A DNA stretch of 64,000 bases from M269 sp964640795 (GTDB lineage Bacteria; Pseudomonadota; Gammaproteobacteria; Enterobacterales; Alteromonadaceae), in NCBI GenBank assembly GCA_964640795.1, contig CAZXIN010000011.1, positions 1 through 64,000 on the forward strand, in the 5' to 3' direction. The first letter of the stretch is position 1. Each line of letters opens with the position of its first letter. The translations under genes and the position numbers were made by a program. A model generated the notes under the pieces. That model was given only the letters and a program-made list of their open reading frames with translations, ran no database searches and was not told the DNA's origin. Positions 7,628-14,644 of the stretch are shown piece by piece.

Positions 7628-7804
7628 TTATCTTACTTCCCTAAAATACCTAACGCTTCCTAGTACGTGCACACTATAGTCGGAATAAGTCAGCTCTACT
7701 TCTTCCCATTCAGACTCGTAGATAGCTTTGTTTAATGCGTCTACAGGCCCGCTTGCCTCAACATAATATTCTTCACGATTGATACTTCTGACTACATACT
7801 TCAT
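7628..7804 (-). CDS. small acidic protein, 58 aa, unknown
   Basis: ATG at 7804-7802 (minus strand) opens a 58-codon frame ending TAA at 7630-7628. The product starts MKYVVRSINREEYYVEASGP and continues with an acidic segment ESEWEEVELTYSDY. A GGGGCGA stretch lies before the start as a possible ribosome site. Amphipathic composition and lack of low-complexity bias suggest a real gene, but no family was recognised. It is the only credible gene in the 1.3 kb between repA and the HxlR fragment. Confidence 0.45.
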   Translation of the reverse strand: MKYVVRSINREEYYVEASGPVDALNKAIYESEWEEVELTYSDYSVHVLGSVRYFREVR

Positions 7805-7841
7805 TTTTCGCCCCGCTTATTTGCTATTAGTAAATTGTGGT

Positions 7842-7861
7842 TTTATGCCTTCAGGCATAAA
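7842..7861. other. stem-loop upstream of the 58-aa ORF
   Basis: TTTATGCC-TTCA-GGCATAAA: perfect 8-bp stem with a 4-base loop, no T tract beyond. It lies 38 bases before the start of the small minus-strand ORF and could be an operator. Confidence 0.45.
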
Positions 7862-7913
7862 TGCCGCCATTTACTGAGTGCAAACTCAGGTGTCTAAGCC
7901 AAAATCATTTGTC

Positions 7914-7998
7914 AACTTATCAATCGCTTCTTAGATGCGTTCAGCATCAAAGAAGTCGCGCAGCGAGGGGGCCCCTCTGGGGTTCCGATTGATAAGTT
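7914..7998. other. 85-nt three-way-junction inverted-repeat structure
   Basis: The outer stem is a perfect 13-bp repeat (7914-7926, AACTTATCAATCG, with 7986-7998). Directly inside it lie two further hairpins. One is 7927-7955: CTTCTT and GATGC, loop GTTCA, GCATC and AAGAAG. The other is GC-rich within 7964-7982 (GAGGGG / CCCCTC, or CCCC-TCT-GGGG). The three stems abut with few unpaired bases. It could be a single-strand initiation site, an oriT-like element or a structured RNA. Confidence 0.55.
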
Positions 7999-8084
7999 TA
8001 CTAATGTGTTGGCGTGACACGGGGCCCAAACTGCACCTTGCGGTGTTCAAGCCCAGGAGGGTAATTAGAGGTGAATGATGCGAA

Positions 8085-8102
8085 TAAATAATGCGTTCGC
8101 TT
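8085..8102. repeat. 18-bp direct repeat, copy 2
   Basis: Identical to 7369-7386. Its end overlaps the palindrome GTTCGCT-TG-AGCGAAC (8095-8110), which is followed at once by CTAAAG-GGCGA-CTTTAG (8110-8126). Confidence 0.75.
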
Positions 8103-8135
8103 GAGCGAACTAAAGGGCGACTTTAGGCACAAACT

Positions 8136-8282
8136 GTGTGAAAACTATTTTAACTACGATTTTTACCCAAAGTATGACCAAAACATGCGAGTTACATTGA
8201 ATTCTGATGATGTTTTATCAAGTATGACTTGCAGATTTCACATAGAGTCACGTTGTAATTTTCTTTAAATGAGTTTTCACAC
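8136..8282. repeat. 147-bp segment bounded by perfect 11-bp inverted repeats
   Basis: GTGTGAAAACT (8136-8146) and AGTTTTCACAC (8272-8282) are exact inverse copies. The interior has no open frame of note. The size suits a miniature inverted-repeat element, but no target-site duplication is visible at the edges. Confidence 0.35.
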
Positions 8283-8405
8283 TTCCTGGACAAGGAGGGG
8301 ACGTTCAGCGAGTCAGGTGTTCATCCACTCCTAGTTTACCATAAAATCAAGATACGGTGTAACCAAATCATGATCAGAGCGGGTAATTATTTATTGGTTT
8401 TCGAC

Positions 8406-8567
8406 TTATGGATTGCTCCTCATTTGATCATTGCTTCTAATATGGACTCGAAATGCTTTTCCGTATTCAGTAAGCGAATATTCTACGTATGGAGCAACAA
8501 CTTCTGTTACTTTTCGATTAATAATTCCTGCTGACCTTTCCCTTTTCCTATACCAATCGCATGACAT
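8406..8567 (-). pseudogene. fragment of an HxlR-family transcription regulator
   Basis: A 53-codon frame contains the family hallmark GIINRKVTEVVAPYVEYSLT followed by EYGKAF, the wing of the HxlR winged helix. The N-terminal helices that carry the conserved Cys and DNA-recognition helix are absent, and the protein ends soon after. It is therefore a decayed remainder and probably non-functional, although an ATG (8567-8565) opens the frame. Confidence 0.65.
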
Positions 8568-8673
8568 TGCAAACTAACATGCCACACAAAACTTGCACAA
8601 TGCGAGATTTCAACAAACCAATCAAATCAAAAGGACAGCTGTAACCCAGCGTAAAACATAGTGTTAATCCACA

Positions 8674-8877
8674 TTATAAACCGCAGCTCAGACAAATTTC
8701 TTTGTGTTTACAACTAAAAGCCTCCAGTTTCTCGTGTGTGCAGTGATCACATACTATGTGAAGAAATCCATGATCAAGACGACCATACTTAAGACATTCT
8801 TCAAACTTTTTTCCGTATATTTTTGTGACGACTATCCTTATTATACTGACTGCGTCTGAAATTCGGGATAGTGACAT
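8674..8877 (-). pseudogene. N-terminal zinc-binding fragment of an IS91-family transposase
   Basis: The 67-codon frame ends in DHGFLHIVCDHC, then FSCKHKEICLSCG. This matches the CxxC...C...CxxC zinc-binding N-terminus typical of IS91/ISCR Y1-type transposases (usual form FARVRCDHCG...FSCKRRGFCPSC). The frame stops right after the last CxxC, and the catalytic HUH/Tyr region is missing. No oriIS or terIS end was identified nearby. Confidence 0.7.
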
Positions 8878-9015
8878 TCAACCAGTTGATATAGCAATGT
8901 ATGTTCTGGTCGGTGACTTTGATAGGTAAGAGATTGAGTTGCTAGCAATGGCGTCTTTGCCAAGAGTTTTCATTTCTGTATGAAGTCACTTATCCTCAAC
9001 TTAAAAGGATTATAT

Positions 9016-9372
9016 ATGCTCAAAGTTGACTGGAATGTTTCAAAAGACTTACACAAGACTGTTGAACGCTTATGTGAAGCCGAAGGCCTAAAGCGCCGCA
9101 GAGGCCTTGGTATTGAACCCTTAACAATTGGCATGATGACCCTTTCAGCCGTTTTGTTAATTAAAATTCTGCACAGCTTAATCAAGGATTTAAAGCACGG
9201 TGGCATGCTAATAGACGCCACCAAAGACTCGATAGAGGTGAGAGACATGCCCTCTTGGGACAGAAAAAAAGTTGTCATACTAACCAAAGAAGGCGTTAAT
9301 GTTACCGAGCTCAAATCAAACGAAGACCCGATATCTCAATTAACAAGTGTTCTGGAAAAACTCGATAGTTAG
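9016..9372 (+). CDS. small membrane protein, EACC-like, coupled to a metallopeptidase
   Basis: 118 aa from ATG 9016, chosen because AAAAGGA at 9003-9009 precedes it at good spacing. A start at 8980 has none. A short N-terminal globular part (about 1-35) is followed by a hydrophobic helix (about 36-58, LTIGMMTLSAVLLIKIL). After it comes a small beta-type domain with GGMLIDATKDSIEV and KKVVILTKEGVNVTEL. The layout resembles effector-associated constant components of bacterial conflict systems, which are small proteins with a TM segment and a GG-ID / V-x-DG domain. That assignment is by pattern only. The metallopeptidase start follows its stop by one base, so the two are translationally coupled. 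Confidence 0.6.
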   Translation: MLKVDWNVSKDLHKTVERLCEAEGLKRRRGLGIEPLTIGMMTLSAVLLIKILHSLIKDLKHGGMLIDATKDSIEVRDMPSWDRKKVVILTKEGVNVTELKSNEDPISQLTSVLEKLDS

Positions 9373-9373
9373 T

Positions 9374-10870
9374 ATGAACAAGCCAACAAAAATAGAGTTT
9401 GTTAATTTCCTGAAAGACAATCAGCGACTTAAGATACTTGAATCAATTAAAGCGCTTGACCTTCCCGAGCCCTATGAAGCCGAAAACGCTATTCTTGCTC
9501 ATATGAGGGCGATTTGTGAGTTCGATTTAGATTGTCTCAACATGGCTGAGTTAAGCCCTGCGAACCAGGATTCACACCTCACTATTTTTGCCTACGTTAG
9601 TAACCAAGAGACAGCAAACGCTGAATGCTTTAAAGAAAACGGTGATATGTACATCGTCATTAGTTTTAACTTGTTATGTAAGATGGTGCTGATCGCCAAA
9701 GCACTAGAGTCAATTATATCTCACCGACCTAACCTATCTCAGACCATTTTTTATCGCAAAGACCAAAAACACCTGTTCGATAAAGCAATGGAAAACACCA
9801 GTAATGATTACGTGATGAACCTCTTTAGAAGTATTCAAGGTGAAGATGTATTTGGCGACTATGAAGAAAATGTCGATATTTACAACGCCAGCTACCTATT
9901 CAGATTGCTTTCGGATATAGCCCCTATTAATCAGTCACTGGCAATTGAAATAGCCGATACGTGGGTTCCCAAATACACTGTGAGCGGATTTGGCCCTCAC
10001 ATGGTGTTTTACGACGTTATCCGGTTAACCTTTATTCATGAATTGACCCATTGTATTCATGGGCACCTGGATATCATTGAAGACAAACTGGGATTGACAA
10101 GCCTTCAGGAAAGTAATCCTTCATCGCTCAGTACTGAACAAGAGAATAAGTTGATTCAGTGTATGGAACTTGAGGCAGATCGTGTTGCTGTTTCCGTCGC
10201 TACACAGCAAATAATAAAAGGGTTTGATCCGGCGATAGGACATTTTGGTCAGGAAGATTTTGAGCTTGCTGACAGATATTCGATGCTGTACTTATCCATC
10301 GTTATTTTTTCTGCAAGCTGGGATATCGCGGAGAAAAACTATCGTTCAGAGGTCATTGTACGGATGCGAGATGTACAAGAGCTGTCTGATAATACTCACC
10401 CGCCGGCGGTTATCCGATTACAAAACATGTCGGATTTTATGTTCAGAAATATGACGAGTTGGGCGTTACGACATGGCATATCCTCGCTAGCGATAAAAAA
10501 TGAACAGCTTAAGAAAAATCTGCACTTGAAAATGCTTATAAACTCAGATATTTGGCAATCTGAGATGGAGTTAATCGCGAGGGTGTATTCGATTCAAATA
10601 CTCACCCTTCTCCGTGAGCTTGACCTTTTCTTCGAACATTATTTGCCCACATTTGATATTTTTAAGATGACATCCAAAATGCGCCGTCCGTATGAATCAT
10701 ATGTAAAGTTGGTTATAGATGACATTGAGTCATTAAGAAGTGAATGTTTGAAACATGTGTTTGTGGCAAGCCGGAACGACATCTCCTTTAGCAACGACTT
10801 CTACTACGAGGGGTTTATCATTCAAACATCCGGTAACGGCCGGCCTTCGTACGAAGAGATGTTTAACTAG
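9374..10870 (+). CDS. zinc metallopeptidase (HExxH with EAD motif), unknown family
   Basis: 498 aa from ATG 9374, one base after the upstream stop. The GTG at 9347 lies inside the previous gene and is less likely. The sequence FIHELTHCIHGHLD carries HExxH with the first His near residue 222. About 54 residues later ELEADRVAV supplies the Glu ligand in an ExxAD context like that of M48-type peptidases. Flanking regions are helical and without strong TM segments, so a cytosolic enzyme is likely. The coupling to a small membrane protein suggests a sensor/effector pair. Location in an island with nuclease and HEPN genes favours a defence or conflict role, which is inference. Confidence 0.7.
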   Translation: MNKPTKIEFVNFLKDNQRLKILESIKALDLPEPYEAENAILAHMRAICEFDLDCLNMAELSPANQDSHLTIFAYVSNQETANAECFKENGDMYIVISFNLLCKMVLIAKALESIISHRPNLSQTIFYRKDQKHLFDKAMENTSNDYVMNLFRSIQGEDVFGDYEENVDIYNASYLFRLLSDIAPINQSLAIEIADTWVPKYTVSGFGPHMVFYDVIRLTFIHELTHCIHGHLDIIEDKLGLTSLQESNPSSLSTEQENKLIQCMELEADRVAVSVATQQIIKGFDPAIGHFGQEDFELADRYSMLYLSIVIFSASWDIAEKNYRSEVIVRMRDVQELSDNTHPPAVIRLQNMSDFMFRNMTSWALRHGISSLAIKNEQLKKNLHLKMLINSDIWQSEMELIARVYSIQILTLLRELDLFFEHYLPTFDIFKMTSKMRRPYESYVKLVIDDIESLRSECLKHVFVASRNDISFSNDFYYEGFIIQTSGNGRPSYEEMFN

Positions 10871-11828
10871 ATCAGCAATCAAAGCAAAAGCATGTGTGCC
10901 TTATTTTCTGGCTCAAATAAGCCCTCAGCACCGATAAGTTTTTGTAACAATCAGACATGTCTGACAAACTGCTCAGAAGAGGAATGTCTGCTAGGTTGGT
11001 TCTGAGTAATTACAAACTGAGACATTGCATGCAGCGATCGAAAACAGATCTTCCATTGCCGTATAATCCGATCTCTGATTTCGGCGTGAAGCGATCACTT
11101 ATTTCGTTTTTATCCTAATGGTATTAGTATTTTTCAGAAATGCGTGATCGGAATGCCGACACATTCTTATCTTTCTAGTTAAACCAATTGGCAACTCACG
11201 AGTTTCTGTCAATATCAAGTTATTATTCGTGCCCTTGCATGCAGTTGATTATCTATAAGAAATGACCGACTGGTTTTCGTACAAATTAGACCATCGAGTT
11301 CACTTGGTCTGATATCGAAAATGTCAGCTAAGGTTGTGCCTACACCATCTTAGTTATACATCTCATTTAATTATGACAATCTGGAAGCTCTATTTTCCTA
11401 CCTCTTGCTACCAGGTTTCATTTAGTTTCCCTAGACTAAATTGATAAAAAGCTTAGGGGACTTGCATGCGTTAATGTATATTTTTATCTGTTGAAGCGGA
11501 TTTTATAACGAAACATCTTTTTTTGTTAATCTACTTTATTGAAAAAAAGCTTGAAGGCCACTTCGTAATAATACTCATTATTACGTGTTCATCTAATGAC
11601 ATGGTTCTAAATTAGATTTTTCTAGTTTTACTCAGTAAGCAGTTGGCGTCAGATCACCAAAGCTTTCATGAGTTCGTTCTACGTTGTGATCTATTCGTCA
11701 CAACCAAACCGTTTGACGCGGTTTACCCGACTGGATATAAACTTAGCCAATATCATGCGCTTCACACAAATCACCGGAATATGCTAAAAGCATAAGTAAT
11801 TATGTTTTAAATAGATGTCACATTATTC
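10871..11828. other. 958-bp non-coding stretch with IS debris and palindromes
   Basis: No intact gene. A perfect 14-bp palindrome TCAGACATGTCTGA lies at 10951-10964. GATCGG/CGATCAC motifs in opposite orientations around 11085-11150 recall ends of IS21-type elements, but this is too weak to call. An IS3 transposase tail lies at 11632-11697. The last part is AT-rich and may hold the promoter of the next gene. Confidence 0.5.
11632..11697 (-). pseudogene. C-terminal tail of an IS3-family transposase (OrfB)
   Basis: The minus strand encodes DHNVERTHESFGDLTPTAY then a stop (11634-11632). This is the characteristic end of IS3-family integrases (usual form YNEERPHESLGDLTP). A stop codon interrupts the frame just upstream. 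Only about 20 codons remain. Confidence 0.75.
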
Positions 11829-13682
11829 ATGAATCAAGAAACAGCTACTTCAGAAAAACGTTATGACCCAACCAGCTATTTTTTCAATTTCAGCCGTTGG
11901 TTCGGCCGATTAACAGAACAGCAAAAGCAAGATCACCTATACGTCGAATCTGGCAAACTAATTGGTGAAACTCTATTGAGCATCGATAAGTCGTTTGATC
12001 GATTAAAGAAAATGTACGACCTTATTTCAAAAGCCTATCTAATATCTGAGTTTGACGAATATTGTATACCTATAATTCAACGAACAAAAAAACATTCAAA
12101 TGATGAATTCATTCGAACTATTGAGGTCACAGCTGAAGCCTTTCTTCTGATTTTAAAAACTTTAAACACAACAACTTCATCAGGTGCTGAATTTATCGAA
12201 AAAGTACATTTTTCGGAGATGATCGCTTTAGCTAGCCATAGAAACTACTTAGTACAGCAATGGCAACGGATTGAAATTGGTACTTTGAAATTAACTACTC
12301 CTCGCTCCCCTATTTCGTTATTCAAGATAATCGATTTAGAACGAGAGTTTGGCAAATCTATTGCAGCGGCGCGCTATCAGCGACATGTATTTCAGAGTGA
12401 ACTAATCATTGATAGGGAGCAGCCTCCCCTAAGCTTGGCAAATCTCTTGCGAAAACTGCCAGTTAGAATTGTTCAACAAGAAGATGATTTGTCAGTATAT
12501 TATCGAGACAGCAATGAAGAAGACTTTAAAAGATTTTTAGTACGCTCAAGTCAATTTCCATATCACTATTTACCGTTTATTGAACATCAGTTTTTAAACT
12601 ATAAGGAAGTAAATTTACATACAGTTTTAATTACATGGCACGTACTATCGATCTTCAGTTCAATCATTCAGTCCTCTTCTGAAAATAGTACTTCAAAGTA
12701 CTCTACTTACACAGGATTCACTAAATCACAACTAACCAATCTTATACAAACTTGTACAGCACTCTCTTCAAGTGCATCAGAACGAACTCTAGCAGCTCTT
12801 ACTCAAACAAAAAGAAGACCAGAGGATATGTATCTAAAGCCGATTTTTGGAATAAATGACTTATATTATTTAACTACTACTACATTATTAACTGGGCAGT
12901 TTTCACAAGTTGCAAATTATTTTTTCCACCATGAAATAATGAATACGCCTGGAAATGATCTGGCAAAGATAGGCTATCATTTTGAAAAGGCTTTCACGAA
13001 GGAATTACAGGGACAAGTCGATTGTAATCGTCGCTTATCTGGTGTCTTTTGCAAGGTTTTTCATGTCAACCTCAAGGAAGGCCGAGGAAGTGAAAACGAA
13101 GAAATAGATATCGTAATCAGGATCGGTAGCTCATATGTTCTCATCGAAGCTAAATCTTTTTCATTTGGATATGACTATCTCCGTTATCAATCTAATTACA
13201 AGCGATTAGAAAATTCAAATACAGCACGCAAACGTCAAATGTTCATTAGGGAGTATGAAAAGTTTAAGCGAGACTTCGATACGACCGCAGACTTCGAGCT
13301 TGATGAAAGCAAAATATACATCACTTACCTCACTAGTATTCCTCAATGCGTTGGCATAGCTGTCAATGACACCAAAGTTCTGGACTCTTCACTTTTTGAA
13401 CGGTACTTTGGTTCAGGCGATATCGAATTGCTAGACAATAACGGCAATTGGAATTCTATGAGCTTCTATAAAAATGGAGCTCAAGCTGAAGAAAATATAT
13501 CTAGTTATCTAACACACTTGCCGCCACTCAGGGAATACTTCAACGGAATTAAAAAAACAATGAATAGCTATCAATTCGGTAGTAGTAACAGACAGTTTGG
13601 TTTTGAAGAACTTTTTATTGATGACAGCGCCGAGAACTCAAGACGTACCGCACATGAACTGAGAAAAGAATTACTTCAGTAG
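11829..13682 (+). CDS. orphan PD-(D/E)xK nuclease-domain protein, 617 aa
   Basis: The N-terminal two thirds are helical without a recognised family. The C-terminal part has a restriction-endonuclease fold signature. A GYHFEKAF helix supplies a Glu, EEIDIVIRIG an Asp, and YVLIEAKSFSF (around residue 439) the ExK pair. An SxNYKRLEN helix follows. There is no methyltransferase, helicase or McrB-like partner nearby, so it is not a classical restriction system. It probably acts as a stand-alone nuclease effector or as a DNA-processing factor of the island. AT content is higher than in the chromosomal flanks. The ATG at 11829 has no strong ribosome site. Confidence 0.65.
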   Translation: MNQETATSEKRYDPTSYFFNFSRWFGRLTEQQKQDHLYVESGKLIGETLLSIDKSFDRLKKMYDLISKAYLISEFDEYCIPIIQRTKKHSNDEFIRTIEVTAEAFLLILKTLNTTTSSGAEFIEKVHFSEMIALASHRNYLVQQWQRIEIGTLKLTTPRSPISLFKIIDLEREFGKSIAAARYQRHVFQSELIIDREQPPLSLANLLRKLPVRIVQQEDDLSVYYRDSNEEDFKRFLVRSSQFPYHYLPFIEHQFLNYKEVNLHTVLITWHVLSIFSSIIQSSSENSTSKYSTYTGFTKSQLTNLIQTCTALSSSASERTLAALTQTKRRPEDMYLKPIFGINDLYYLTTTTLLTGQFSQVANYFFHHEIMNTPGNDLAKIGYHFEKAFTKELQGQVDCNRRLSGVFCKVFHVNLKEGRGSENEEIDIVIRIGSSYVLIEAKSFSFGYDYLRYQSNYKRLENSNTARKRQMFIREYEKFKRDFDTTADFELDESKIYITYLTSIPQCVGIAVNDTKVLDSSLFERYFGSGDIELLDNNGNWNSMSFYKNGAQAEENISSYLTHLPPLREYFNGIKKTMNSYQFGSSNRQFGFEELFIDDSAENSRRTAHELRKELLQ

Positions 13683-14001
13683 GTATTTTTTGTTGTTTAC
13701 TCTTTTCACTTAAGGGCTGGGCAAGCCAGGGCTCTTGTCAATGCCTAGCCTTATTAAATCTAACCTCCTAAAAACCCCTCTAATTTCACCCTACCTTTTC
13801 AAGAACTAGCAACTTCTATTGCTGATATCTTCGGTAAAACAATTTGACTGCACCTAAACCCTCTCTACTTCGCAATATTTATTGCAAAATTAATTGCAAT
13901 AAAAACGGGATTAGCTATTATGGACTCGATTATATGCATGACTGCATTTAATAAAAACGGCGCTTTCGGGCTGCCTATTGTACGTAGAGAGGACTTATAG
14001 G
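13683..14001. other. intergenic region with a 10-bp inverted repeat
   Basis: TTTATTGCAA (13878-13887) and TTGCAATAAA (13894-13903) form a perfect inverted repeat with a 6-base spacer, about 100 bases before the next gene. It is not followed by T residues. An operator for the downstream HTH-type protein is one possibility. Nothing else was recognised. Confidence 0.4.
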
Positions 14002-14220
14002 TTGGCGAGTTTAAGTGAACAACTAAAGCACGTCAGAGCAACAAGGGGAAAAAAGCGAAAGCATCCCTTGGAGCAACACCAGGCAGAAATCCTGGAGTTA
14101 CTTAATAAGTATGGTGCATCTCAGTTAGAGGTTATTGCTTGGTTAGAGCAATACAAGGATATGAAGGTAACTTCATCCACTCTATCGCGAGTGCTAAAAA
14201 AATGGCGTGATAACCCCTGA
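14002..14220 (+). CDS. small helix-turn-helix protein
   Basis: 72 aa from TTG 14002, chosen because GAGAGGA (13986-13992) lies at proper spacing. The frame could extend to TTG 13978 without a ribosome site. A basic N-terminus with RATRGKKRKHP is followed by helices and the segment ASQLEVIAWLEQYKDMKVTS, then STLSRVLKKW, a typical recognition helix. It resembles in layout the 19247-19477 protein, which also ends in a W-STVYRWVKR helix. Small proteins of this type accompany integrases and transfer genes. A DNA-binding accessory role is inferred. Confidence 0.6.
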   Translation: MASLSEQLKHVRATRGKKRKHPLEQHQAEILELLNKYGASQLEVIAWLEQYKDMKVTSSTLSRVLKKWRDNP

Positions 14221-14271
14221 TTCGTTATGAGTTTCACGCCCTTTTCTTAAACGTGAATAGGAGTTTGAAAC

Positions 14272-14643
14272 GTGAATCGATTACAAAGATATATAATTTT
14301 CGGCATTGCATTTGCCGTTCTTCCTTGGGCTTTGGTTTTTATAGGCCTTACATTAGCTGGTTTCTTTTTATCGGCTGATGCCAATACAGTTGTCACAAAC
14401 CTAGAGGCATTGCGAAATCTATCTAGCTTGAAAGCCATTGGTATTATTGTTTGGCTGGCCCTGCTCTTCTATGGCAAATCTCTACTCACCTTCTTGGCTA
14501 GAAAGGGAATCAAAAAGCCAGATCATATTTCCCAGGAGAAGTTCGAGGAATCTATTGAAAATGCTGTCGATAGCCATTACCTGATATTTGTTGCACTAGT
14601 TGCATTCGTGCTTATGGTCAATATTTTAAGCCTTTTCAAATAA
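14272..14643 (+). CDS. small integral membrane protein of the conjugation remnant
   Basis: 123 aa from GTG 14272 with AGGAG at 14259-14263. Three hydrophobic helices are seen: about 8-32, 54-75 and 102-121. The family was not recognised. The stop is one base from the ATG of the TraG_N-like gene, so the two are co-translated. Position directly before a TraG_N-type gene suggests a mating-pair or exclusion component. Confidence 0.6.
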   Translation: MNRLQRYIIFGIAFAVLPWALVFIGLTLAGFFLSADANTVVTNLEALRNLSSLKAIGIIVWLALLFYGKSLLTFLARKGIKKPDHISQEKFEESIENAVDSHYLIFVALVAFVLMVNILSLFK

Positions 14644-14644
14644 A

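Noticed and set aside
11080..11162. IS21-like end motifs (GATCGG / CGATCAC in opposite orientation)
   Set aside because: The motifs are short and imperfect, with no istA/istB frame; not enough to call an element.
13730..13760. GC-rich imperfect repeat after the nuclease gene as terminator
   Set aside because: Pairing is broken and no T tract follows.
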